Part shown: positions 1-8,752 of the stretch, in pieces | How the letters are laid out: every line of letters begins with the position of its first letter | Numbering within the stretch: position 1 is the stretch's first letter | Source: an uncultured Victivallis sp. | Lineage (GTDB): Bacteria; Verrucomicrobiota; Lentisphaeria; Victivallales; Victivallaceae | Direction: 5' to 3' | Length of the DNA: 64,000 bases | Assembly: GCF_944391105.1 (NCBI RefSeq) | Contig: NZ_CALXSK010000005.1 | Coordinates: forward strand, 47,094-111,093 | The notes under the pieces: model-generated | The model's database searches: none | What the model was told of the DNA's origin: nothing | Seen by the model: the letters and a program-made list of their open reading frames with translations, nothing else | Position numbers and translations under genes: made by a program

Positions 1-411
1 CTGAACCCCCTTCAGATCGTTGTAGTAGATCGCTCCGGAAAATTTCTTCAGCAGAGCGGGATTCTCCTGCAGTTCCTTCTGGTTGAGATACTCGTATTGA
101 ATTCCGTGCCCGTTGAGTCTCTCCAGAATGGTGGGCAAAATTCCGTCGCGCACAGGATCTTCTTCCCCGTCATCATAATGCAGCAAAGCCAGCAGAGCGG
201 AGCGGCTGTTTTTCCGGTTCAGCTGCGGTTTGGGACGGCGATTGTAGGCGCGCGGCGTGAAGCCGTACTCCGCGGCTATCTTCTGGATTCTCTCCTTGAC
301 TTCCGAAGAGACCTGCGGCGAGTCGCGCAGCGCCATCGATACCGTTGCCGTAGTTACCTGAGCCTGCCGGGCAAGATCAGTCATATTTCTCAATTTCCCT
401 GCAACGGCCAT
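1..411 (-). CDS. LacI-family transcriptional regulator (partial, 5' part)
   Basis: The reading frame is open from an ATG at 411 down to the window edge, so only about 137 N-terminal residues are seen. Residues 10-30 form a LacI-type helix-turn-helix (MTDLARQAQVTTATVSMALR), followed by a hinge-like stretch with GFTPRAYNRR; a periplasmic-binding-protein-like sensor domain then begins. Family knowledge says such proteins repress sugar genes until a ligand binds. A sigma-70-like promoter with consensus boxes lies just upstream (462-490) and AAAGGA precedes the start. An in-frame ATG at codon 10 is an alternative start, but it sits right at the HTH and would leave no N-terminal lead-in. The ligand and targets cannot be read from this fragment. 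Confidence 0.85.
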   Translation of the reverse strand, partial: MAVAGKLRNMTDLARQAQVTTATVSMALRDSPQVSSEVKERIQKIAAEYGFTPRAYNRRPKPQLNRKNSRSALLALLHYDDGEEDPVRDGILPTILERLNGHGIQYEYLNQKELQENPALLKKFSGAIYYNDLKGVQ

Positions 412-594
412 TTTTTTCAAAATCCTTTTTTAAGTTTTTTTATTTTGTTTTCCTGTGATTAATTATACCCATTTTCATGCTTCATGTCAATAGGACGAAT
501 AAAAAAAATTTAAATATAATTTTAAGTAATTTTAAGTTGAATTGCGCTGACCGGCCGCCGGGTCGGGAGGTTTCCCGCCTGCCAGTTCCGCCGA
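412..594. other. AT-rich intergenic region
   Basis: This gap lies between two minus-strand regulator genes. It holds the LacI-gene promoter at 462-490. The part around 495-535 is very AT-rich, with TTTTAAG repeated. No further gene or clear hairpin terminator was seen. Confidence 0.5.
462..490 (-). promoter_or_regulatory. Consensus sigma-70-type promoter of the LacI-family gene
   Basis: On the minus strand TTGACA (485-490) and TATAAT (462-467) are separated by exactly 17 bp. Both hexamers match the consensus fully. The expected transcript start near 455 gives a leader of about 45 nt that contains the AAAGGA ribosome-binding site. Confidence 0.8.
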
Positions 595-1404
595 TCAGGA
601 GAATTGCCGCCGGCGAAAGTCCCGGGGGGAGAGGCCGGTCTCCCGTTTGAAGACACGGGAGAAGAAGAAGGGATTTTCCCATCCGAGGCGGTTTGCGATT
701 TCCGCGATGGTGAGCTTGTTCTGCAAGAGAAGTTTGCGGGCCTCCTGCATTCGGCGGTGCAGGCGGAACTCCCCGGGCGTCATGCCGGTTTCGGCCCGGA
801 ACAGCCGGAAAAAAAGCGTCCGGGACATCCCGCACATGGAGGCGAGGAGTTCGGCATCGGGTTCTTCCCTGAAATGATTTGCGAGAAACTCCACCGCACG
901 ACGGCACCGTTCGATCGGACGCGGCAATTCGGACTCCGGCAACGGTACGCAGAACCGCATTCCCGCCGCGCAGAGGCGGGTGGTCAGAAGCTCTATTTCG
1001 ATCGCGCTCTTCCGATCGGTGGCGGACAGACGTTCCTGCAATTCACGGATCGTGGCGCAGATCTCTTCGCTCTGAGGCGCTGAAATCAGCACCCGTTCCG
1101 GCCGGCAGCGATCGAAAAAATCCGTCCCGTCCGCAAACTCCACCGAGATCCCGGCCGCAAATACTCCCAATGGATCGTCCACGTTGGAAATCACATAGCG
1201 GTGAATCTGCGGTGTCAGCAGAAACAAAGTGTGCTCTTTCGCATCGACCGGATACTCGCCGCCGTTTTTGACCACAAGCGTGCCGGTTCCATGCAGAGTC
1301 ATCATCCATATCATGAGGGGCGGATGCACCCACTCCTTTTGTCGGTATGGATCGAGCTCCATATGGGAGTACCAGAAGAGTCTCGATGTGATTCCTTCGA
1401 ACAT
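595..1404 (-). CDS. AraC-family transcriptional regulator
   Basis: A 269-residue protein with the AraC plan. An N-terminal cupin-like sensing half (about residues 10-160, with the sheet-like segment GTGTLVVKNGGEYPV) is followed by a C-terminal double helix-turn-helix (about 165-267) ending in the typical LGWENPFFFSRVFKRETGLSP-like second HTH. It is transcribed divergently from the glycyl radical enzyme gene, with 109 bp between the two start codons. By position it most likely activates that operon, whose promoter has a good extended -10 but no good -35, as expected for an activator-dependent promoter. The effector is unknown; a sugar or small polyol is a guess from the family only. Confidence 0.9.
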   Translation of the reverse strand: MFEGITSRLFWYSHMELDPYRQKEWVHPPLMIWMMTLHGTGTLVVKNGGEYPVDAKEHTLFLLTPQIHRYVISNVDDPLGVFAAGISVEFADGTDFFDRCRPERVLISAPQSEEICATIRELQERLSATDRKSAIEIELLTTRLCAAGMRFCVPLPESELPRPIERCRRAVEFLANHFREEPDAELLASMCGMSRTLFFRLFRAETGMTPGEFRLHRRMQEARKLLLQNKLTIAEIANRLGWENPFFFSRVFKRETGLSPRDFRRRQFS

Positions 1405-1460
1405 TGTGTACGATCCGATATGTTTTCCGTACGTTCTTATCAGGTGAAAATCCGGAATTC

Positions 1461-1469
1461 TGGTATACT
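1461..1469 (+). promoter_or_regulatory. Extended -10 element of the glycyl radical enzyme operon
   Basis: TGGTATACT matches the TGnTATAAT extended -10 form. The sequence 17 bp upstream (CAGGTG) is not a recognisable -35 box, which fits dependence on the divergent AraC-type activator. The expected [16 protein letters not shown] near 1476, 38 nt before the ATG, and contains AGGAGG at 1503-1508. Confidence 0.5.
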
Positions 1470-1513
1470 ATACAATAGAAATTTTTTTTTGCAATCCGGA
1501 ACAGGAGGACAAA

Positions 1514-3694
1514 ATGGAAACTCTCCATGGCACATTTGAACGGATTCGTCCGAAGCTGGAACGGCAGTATCTGGAGGTCGAATTTGATCCGGCGACCGGC
1601 GTGGACGGCGCGGAGTTGACGCGGCTCTCGGATGCGTATGTGAACGCTCATCCGGATGAGCCGGTCATCCGCACGCGGGCGGCGCTGCTCGAACTGGTTC
1701 TGACCAGGGGAAGGATCGGCATCGATCCGGATGACTGGTTCGCGGATCATCTTGCAACGGGTGATGGAATCCGGCATTTTCTCAGCCGGCGGATGGATGA
1801 GGTGCAGAAATCGTTTCCTGAATCAGAAGAGCACCAGCGAAGTGACGGCGCGCGTTCCGGCTGTTTCGACTGCTGGCTTGACCTGAGCCACACCACGCCG
1901 GACTGGAAGAGCATCCTTTCGCTCGGGGTCTGCGGGTTGCGCGACCGCGCGCTCGCGGCGGAGAAGAGCGCGAAGTCTCCGGAAACGCTGGAATTTTTCC
2001 GTGCGGTCTCCCGCGTGTTCGAGGCGATGAGAATCTATCTTCTCCGTCTTGCCGAACTTGCGGAAAAGAAGGGGGCGATCCGGGTCGCCCCCGTGCTGCG
2101 GGCGCTTTCGGAGCGTCCGCCCGAGTCGTTCCACGAGGCGCTTCAGCTCGCGTATCTCTACCATGAAGTGCAGGAGATCGAGGGGGAGCTTGTGCGTTCG
2201 ATGGGGTGTTTCGACCGGCTGTACATCGATTTCTACCGGCGGGATATCGAGAAGGGCGTGCTGACGCGCGATCAGGCGAAAGAGCTTTTGAAGTTCTTCT
2301 GGATCAAGTTCTACGCCCGGACGCAGGGGTTGCAGGCCGGTAAGAATTTCTGTTTCGGCGGCCTGCTTCCGGACGGTTCCGACGCGGTCAACGAGCTGAC
2401 TGTTCTCGCTTATGAGACCTACCGCGAGATGCGCGTGGTCGATCCGAAGCTCACGATGCGGGTTCACTCCGCTTCGCCGGAGGCGATGCTGCTTCAGGTC
2501 GCCGAATGCCTGAAATCCGGACTCACCGCGACGGTGTTCATGAATGACGATGTGCTCTTTCCGCTTTTTCTGAAACGCGGAAAGTCGCCGGAGGATGTCT
2601 ATGACTACGTCGCGATCGGCTGTTACGAACCTGCGATCATGGGACGAGAGATGTGCTGTTCGATGACGATCATCTTCAATCTCGTCAAGCCGCTGGAGCT
2701 TCTGCTGCACGGCGGCGAGGATCCGGCGACGGGTATCCGCCTTTTCGATGTGCCGGAACGGGAATTCCACAGCTTTGAATCATTTTTCAACGCCTATCTC
2801 TCGGTGCTGAAAAAGCTGCTGATGCGGGCGATGCACATCGAACGGCTGCGCACCGCGACCTGGAGCCGGGTCAATCCGTCTCCGCTGCTCTCCGGCACGA
2901 TGCCCGCGTGCATCGCCTCCGGACGCGATGTCTCCGAGGCGGGGACGAAGTACAATCAGTCCGGCGTGATGTGTGCCGCGATCGGCAGCGTCGCGGATTC
3001 GCTTTTTGCGGTGAAGAAGCTCGTGTTCGAGGAGAAACGCTGTTCGCTCGGGGAGCTTGCGGAAATCCTCCGCTCCGACTGGGCCGGCCACGAGGAGTTG
3101 CGTTTGTACGCGAGAACCCGTCTGCCGAAATGGGGAAACAACTGCACGGAACTCGATGAGTTTGCGCGCATCGTCACCGGGTTTGCCGCCGATCTCATCA
3201 ACCATGAGCCGAACGGCAAAGGGGGGAGCTTTCAGATGGGGTTGTGGTCGATCGATCACAACCGGTCGTTCGGCCGGATGACCGGGGCGCTTCCGGACGG
3301 CAGGCGGGCAGGAGAGGAGCTCTCGAAGAATGTCGGCAGTTCCGCAGGCATGGACCGTCGCGGCGTGACGGCACTCATCAACTCCGCGGGGAAACTCGAT
3401 CACACCTCGTTCCCGGATGGTTCCGTGCTCGACATCACGCTGCATCCGAGTGCGGTTTCCGGTGAGGACGGCGCGAAGCTGATCGTCGACCTTGTGCGCA
3501 CTTATTTTGAGAAGGGGGGGCAGTCGATCCAGTTCAACATCTTCGATGCCGAGACTTTGCGGAAGGCGCGGCAGGAACCGGAGAAATATGCGAATCTGCA
3601 GGTTCGCGTCTGCGGCTGGAACGCGCGGTTCATCGATCTTTCGCCCGAGGCGCAGGAGTCGTTCATCGCGGCAGCAGGGGGAGAGGATCGATGA
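1514..3694 (+). CDS. Glycyl radical enzyme (pyruvate formate-lyase family, substrate unknown)
   Basis: A 726-residue member of the PFL/glycerol dehydratase superfamily. Cys370 in the segment IGCYEP is the expected thiyl-radical residue, and Glu372 sits where eliminase-type members carry a base. Gly701 in RVCGWNARF is the expected glycyl radical site, about 25 residues from the C-terminus as usual. The Cys-x-Glu arrangement resembles the GCVE motif of glycerol, propanediol, choline and isethionate lyases more than the Cys-Cys pair of true pyruvate formate-lyase, so a dehydratase or lyase role is inferred. The activase gene overlaps the stop by 4 bp. No microcompartment or downstream dehydrogenase gene is nearby to name the substrate. 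AGGAGG lies 5 nt before the ATG. Confidence 0.9.
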   Translation: METLHGTFERIRPKLERQYLEVEFDPATGVDGAELTRLSDAYVNAHPDEPVIRTRAALLELVLTRGRIGIDPDDWFADHLATGDGIRHFLSRRMDEVQKSFPESEEHQRSDGARSGCFDCWLDLSHTTPDWKSILSLGVCGLRDRALAAEKSAKSPETLEFFRAVSRVFEAMRIYLLRLAELAEKKGAIRVAPVLRALSERPPESFHEALQLAYLYHEVQEIEGELVRSMGCFDRLYIDFYRRDIEKGVLTRDQAKELLKFFWIKFYARTQGLQAGKNFCFGGLLPDGSDAVNELTVLAYETYREMRVVDPKLTMRVHSASPEAMLLQVAECLKSGLTATVFMNDDVLFPLFLKRGKSPEDVYDYVAIGCYEPAIMGREMCCSMTIIFNLVKPLELLLHGGEDPATGIRLFDVPEREFHSFESFFNAYLSVLKKLLMRAMHIERLRTATWSRVNPSPLLSGTMPACIASGRDVSEAGTKYNQSGVMCAAIGSVADSLFAVKKLVFEEKRCSLGELAEILRSDWAGHEELRLYARTRLPKWGNNCTELDEFARIVTGFAADLINHEPNGKGGSFQMGLWSIDHNRSFGRMTGALPDGRRAGEELSKNVGSSAGMDRRGVTALINSAGKLDHTSFPDGSVLDITLHPSAVSGEDGAKLIVDLVRTYFEKGGQSIQFNIFDAETLRKARQEPEKYANLQVRVCGWNARFIDLSPEAQESFIAAAGGEDR

Positions 3695-4584
3695 AACTTT
3701 CCGTCCCGATTGCGGAAGTCAAGCGCATGGCGGTTCACGACGGGCCCGGTGTGCGGACCACGGTTTTTGTGAAGGGGTGTCCGCTGCACTGTCTCTGGTG
3801 TCACAATCCGGAGTGCATTTCGGCTCGTCCCGAAATCATGTTCCGCGCCGCACGGTGCACCGGATGCCGCCGCTGTGAGGCGGTCTGTCCGAACCGGGCG
3901 CATCGGATTGCGGAAGAGGGGCATCACATCTTCCGACGCGAGCTCTGTACGGCGTGCGGTGCATGCGCGGGGGTCTGCTTCTCCGGCGCACTCACGCTGT
4001 GCGGGAAGCCGATGACGCCGGAAACGCTGCTCGGGGAACTGCTTGAGGATGTCGATTTCTACCGGGTTTCCGGGGGAGGTGTGACGATTTCAGGCGGCGA
4101 ACCGCTGCTTTATCCCGCTTTCTGCCTTGCACTCTTTCGGCTGCTCGGGCGGGAGAAGATTCACCGGGCGCTCGACACCTCTGCTGCGGTTCCGTGGGAG
4201 GCGTTCGAACGTGTTCTGCCGGAGTGTGATCTGCTGCTCATTGACTTCAAGCACCCCGATCCGGAGCGCCACCGGGCGCTGACCGGGATGGATAACCGGC
4301 AGATCCGGGAGAATCTGCGGAGGCTGCAGGCATTCGACGTTCCGATCGAGATCCGAATCCCGTTTGTTCCCGGGTACAACGATTCCCCGCGGGAACTCGA
4401 AGCTGCGGCGGAGTTCCTCGACTCGTTGCCGCGCGTGACGCGTGTGCGGGTTCTCGCCTATCACAGTTTCGCCCGCTCGAAGTACGCCGCCGTCGGACGG
4501 CGTGACACGATGCCGCAGGTGGAATCCCCCTCCCGGGAGCGGGTCGAGGCTGTCGAGCAGATCTTCCGCGCCAATTGCGCATGA
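3691..4584 (+). CDS. Glycyl radical enzyme activase (radical SAM)
   Basis: A 297-residue protein with the activase radical SAM motif Cys30-x3-Cys34-x2-Cys37 (GCPLHCLWCHNPE), which binds the SAM-reactive 4Fe-4S cluster. A ferredoxin-like insert follows with two Cys sets (Cys56, 59, 62, 66 and Cys86, 89, 92, 96), typical of activases for the glycerol dehydratase-type enzymes. It would abstract a hydrogen from Gly701 of the enzyme encoded just upstream. The ATG overlaps the upstream stop codon as ATGA, so translation is probably coupled. The gene ends 28 bp before the convergent signal peptidase gene. Confidence 0.92.
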   Translation: MKLSVPIAEVKRMAVHDGPGVRTTVFVKGCPLHCLWCHNPECISARPEIMFRAARCTGCRRCEAVCPNRAHRIAEEGHHIFRRELCTACGACAGVCFSGALTLCGKPMTPETLLGELLEDVDFYRVSGGGVTISGGEPLLYPAFCLALFRLLGREKIHRALDTSAAVPWEAFERVLPECDLLLIDFKHPDPERHRALTGMDNRQIRENLRRLQAFDVPIEIRIPFVPGYNDSPRELEAAAEFLDSLPRVTRVRVLAYHSFARSKYAAVGRRDTMPQVESPSRERVEAVEQIFRANCA

Positions 4585-4612
4585 AGTCTCCGGCCGGCTG
4601 TATGAACGGGCC

Positions 4613-5815
4613 TTACTGCCGGTACATGACCGGAAAGGTCATATCCTTGACCGGTTTTCCCGTCGGAGCGTCGACCGGACCGACCCGGTCGATCAGCCCC
4701 CAGCGGCGCGTGAACGGCCAGAACGCGACCCACGCCTTGCCGACGAGATTCTTCCGGGGAACCGCCCCGAAGAAGCGGCTGTCGAGACTGAAGCGCGAGT
4801 TGTCCCCCATCATGAAGTAGTGGTCCTTCGGAACGACGTACTCCTGCTGCGGCGAGGCGATGAGGTTCCCCATTCCGTTCAGGTGGCCCTGATAGCCGCC
4901 TTTGCCGCTGTAGAGTTTTTCAAAGGCCGGGGCGATTTCGTAGATCGGGCGGAACTGATCCTCGCCCGCAGGTTTCACTTCGAGCACATTGTTCACAATC
5001 CGCAGCGTGTCCCCGGGGAGCCCGACGAGACGCTTGATGTAGAAAAATCCGCTCAAATCCGAGAGTTTCTTCCCCTGGGCCGTGAGCCCGTCGGTCGTGA
5101 ACACCATCACGTCGCCGCGCTTCAGAGGCGCAAGATAGATGCTCCAGCGTTCGACAAAAAGATGATCCCCCATCGAGACGAAACCGTCCGCCAGCGTGTC
5201 CCCGGAGCGGTAGCGCCGCCCCGCTTCGAGATCGGCGTATTCAATCACCTTGCGCGCATCGCCGGGAAGCTGGTAACGCGTGTTGCCGATCGTGAACGAG
5301 GTTGTGTCCGAGAGTGTCCCGGATGTGCGGAAGGAGTTCGTGTCGAGTTCTCCCGGACTCTTCACCTGCGCCTGCGCGCGGCGGGTCGAGAAGAGCAGCC
5401 ACTCCAGCGGCGCAGGCAGTTTCCCGAGCAGCGGATTGACCTTCGTCTCCCGGTCGATGTAGTGAATCCCGAACAGCGTCGGCTGCATGCTGCTGGTCGG
5501 AATCCGGAACGGCTGCAGAAACAGCGCCCGTATCCCGAACGCCACCGCTCCCACGACGAGCAGCAGATCGAGCAGCCCGCGGATCGACTGATACCGGTAC
5601 GGCGGAACCGCCCTGCGGAAGCGGGACGCGTATTCTTCGAGCCGTGCATCGACCTCTTCCGCCGGAGTCCCCTTCATTTCGAGGTGCAGCGAGTCGAGAT
5701 CCTCCTTCTGCTTGTCTGAAAGCAGGTCGTCGTCATTGTGGCGGCAGAGTTTGATCTCGTTCCTGAGTTTTGCGAGGCGTTTCTTCGCCCGGTGTCGTTT
5801 CCAGAAGTTCATCAT
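4613..5815 (-). CDS. lepB: Signal peptidase I
   Basis: A 400-residue type I signal peptidase. A cytoplasmic, charged and probably coiled N-terminal region (about 1-78) precedes one membrane segment (about 80-100). The catalytic Ser109 lies in TSSMQPTL and the general-base Lys261 in FYIKRLVGLPGD; the later box GDNSRFSLDSRFFG is also present. It cleaves signal peptides of exported proteins on the outer face of the inner membrane. At 400 residues it is longer than common forms because of the N-terminal extension and an insertion between the Ser and Lys boxes. It lies 24 bp downstream of lepA, the same pairing as the classic lepA-lepB operon. Confidence 0.95.
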   Translation of the reverse strand: MMNFWKRHRAKKRLAKLRNEIKLCRHNDDDLLSDKQKEDLDSLHLEMKGTPAEEVDARLEEYASRFRRAVPPYRYQSIRGLLDLLLVVGAVAFGIRALFLQPFRIPTSSMQPTLFGIHYIDRETKVNPLLGKLPAPLEWLLFSTRRAQAQVKSPGELDTNSFRTSGTLSDTTSFTIGNTRYQLPGDARKVIEYADLEAGRRYRSGDTLADGFVSMGDHLFVERWSIYLAPLKRGDVMVFTTDGLTAQGKKLSDLSGFFYIKRLVGLPGDTLRIVNNVLEVKPAGEDQFRPIYEIAPAFEKLYSGKGGYQGHLNGMGNLIASPQQEYVVPKDHYFMMGDNSRFSLDSRFFGAVPRKNLVGKAWVAFWPFTRRWGLIDRVGPVDAPTGKPVKDMTFPVMYRQ

Positions 5816-5839
5816 GAGCCGTCGCTTTCTGCTTTCTCT

Positions 5840-7648
<1,809 letters not shown>

Positions 7649-7694
7649 ATTCCTTTGCCGTAGTGAACCGGTGAAATCCATAAATTTATCTTCT

Positions 7695-7723
7695 AATATA
7701 GCACTTTTTCCATTGCAAAACAA
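7695..7723 (-). promoter_or_regulatory. Promoter of lepA-lepB
   Basis: On the minus strand TTGTTT (7718-7723), a 17-bp spacer and TATATT (7695-7700) form a good sigma-70-like promoter. The transcript would begin near 7688, about 40 nt before the lepA ATG at 7648. Confidence 0.6.
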
Positions 7724-7732
7724 CTTTTGCTT

Positions 7733-7761
7733 TTGCGAAAAGCGGAAAATCGTGGTATTGT
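7733..7761 (+). promoter_or_regulatory. Promoter of the folB-mutS operon
   Basis: TTGCGA (7733-7738), a 17-bp spacer and TATTGT (7756-7761) lie upstream of folB and are divergent from the lepA promoter. The transcript would start near 7768. Confidence 0.5.
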
Positions 7762-7814
7762 AAGAACGGCGGCGGTCGGAGCATCGTCGCGGCTTTCATT
7801 CAGTGGCGGGGATT

Positions 7815-8168
7815 ATGGACAGAATTTTCATCAACGGCCTCCGGGTCAACGCGTTGATCGGCTGTTATCCGGCCGAGCGGGAACGGCGGCAGGGTATCAC
7901 GCTCGACCTTGAGCTCGGGGTCGATCTTTCTGCGGCGGCGGTGAGCGACGAGCTTTCCGACACGGTCAACTATGCCGAACTTGAGGAACGGATTCACTCG
8001 CTTGTTTCCGGGTCGCGTTTCAAGCTCATCGAGGCGCTGGCCGGCGCGGTCGGACGTCTCGCGCTCGAATATGAACGCATCCGGTTCGTCCGGGTGCGGG
8101 TCGACAAGCCCCGGGCGGCGAAATACGCCCGGTCCATCGCCGTCGAACTGGAATTTCACAAGGAGTAA
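7815..8168 (+). CDS. folB: Dihydroneopterin aldolase
   Basis: A protein of about 117 residues with the FolB fold signature: MDRIFINGLRVNALIGCYPAE at the start, then the NYAELEERI segment and the late FVRVRVDKPRAA stretch typical of the family. It converts 7,8-dihydroneopterin to 6-hydroxymethyl-dihydropterin in folate synthesis. I chose the ATG at 7815 because the product then begins as FolB proteins usually do and a GGGG tract lies just upstream; a GTG at 7803 in the same frame is possible. The stop overlaps the next gene as TAATG. Confidence 0.88.
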   Translation: MDRIFINGLRVNALIGCYPAERERRQGITLDLELGVDLSAAAVSDELSDTVNYAELEERIHSLVSGSRFKLIEALAGAVGRLALEYERIRFVRVRVDKPRAAKYARSIAVELEFHKE

Positions 8169-8752
8169 TGATTATGCCGGAATCGGAAAACTGGAAAGAG
8201 ATCGATCCCGCGGAATTCGCCTGCAGTTCGTTCCGCATCTGGAAGGATGACTGGCTCGTGCTCGCCGCGGGTGAATTCCCGAACGGAAAATACAATGCCA
8301 TGACGGTCGGCTGGGGATTTTTCGGCTGTATGTGGGCGGAACCTGCCGTGACGGTCTTTCTTCGTCCACAGCGTTATACGCTGGAGATCCTCGACCATTG
8401 CGATACGTTCACGCTTTCGGCGTTTGCCCCGGAGTACCGCCGGGCGCTCACCGCGATCGGGCGGGTTTCCGGGCGCGAGGAGCCCGGCAAACTTGCGAAG
8501 GCCGGGCTGACTGCCGTCAGATCCGCCCGGGTGGAGGCTCCCTCCTTCGCGGAAGCGGAGCTGGTGCTTGAGTGCCGCAAACTTTACCGCGCGGAGATGT
8601 CCGGGCGTCACTTTCTCGACAAGAGCCTCATCGGCAGACACTACCCCGAGCGTGACTACCATGTCTGCGTCATCGGCAAAGTCGTCCGGATCGCGGGCGA
8701 TGAAAAATATCTGAATCCGGAAGCGTTGATGAAACAGTATGGCGGACATTAA
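8168..8752 (+). CDS. Flavin reductase-like domain protein
   Basis: A 194-residue protein of the flavin reductase/FMN-binding split-barrel type. The segment YNAMTVGWGFFGCMWAEP resembles the conserved FMN-contact region, followed by the FLRPQRYT and FTLSAF segments of the fold. Members reduce or bind FMN; the partner here is unknown. It overlaps folB by one base and mutS by 14 bases, so the three genes are almost certainly co-transcribed. A second ATG two codons downstream (8174) is an alternative start. Confidence 0.8.
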   Translation: MIMPESENWKEIDPAEFACSSFRIWKDDWLVLAAGEFPNGKYNAMTVGWGFFGCMWAEPAVTVFLRPQRYTLEILDHCDTFTLSAFAPEYRRALTAIGRVSGREEPGKLAKAGLTAVRSARVEAPSFAEAELVLECRKLYRAEMSGRHFLDKSLIGRHYPERDYHVCVIGKVVRIAGDEKYLNPEALMKQYGGH

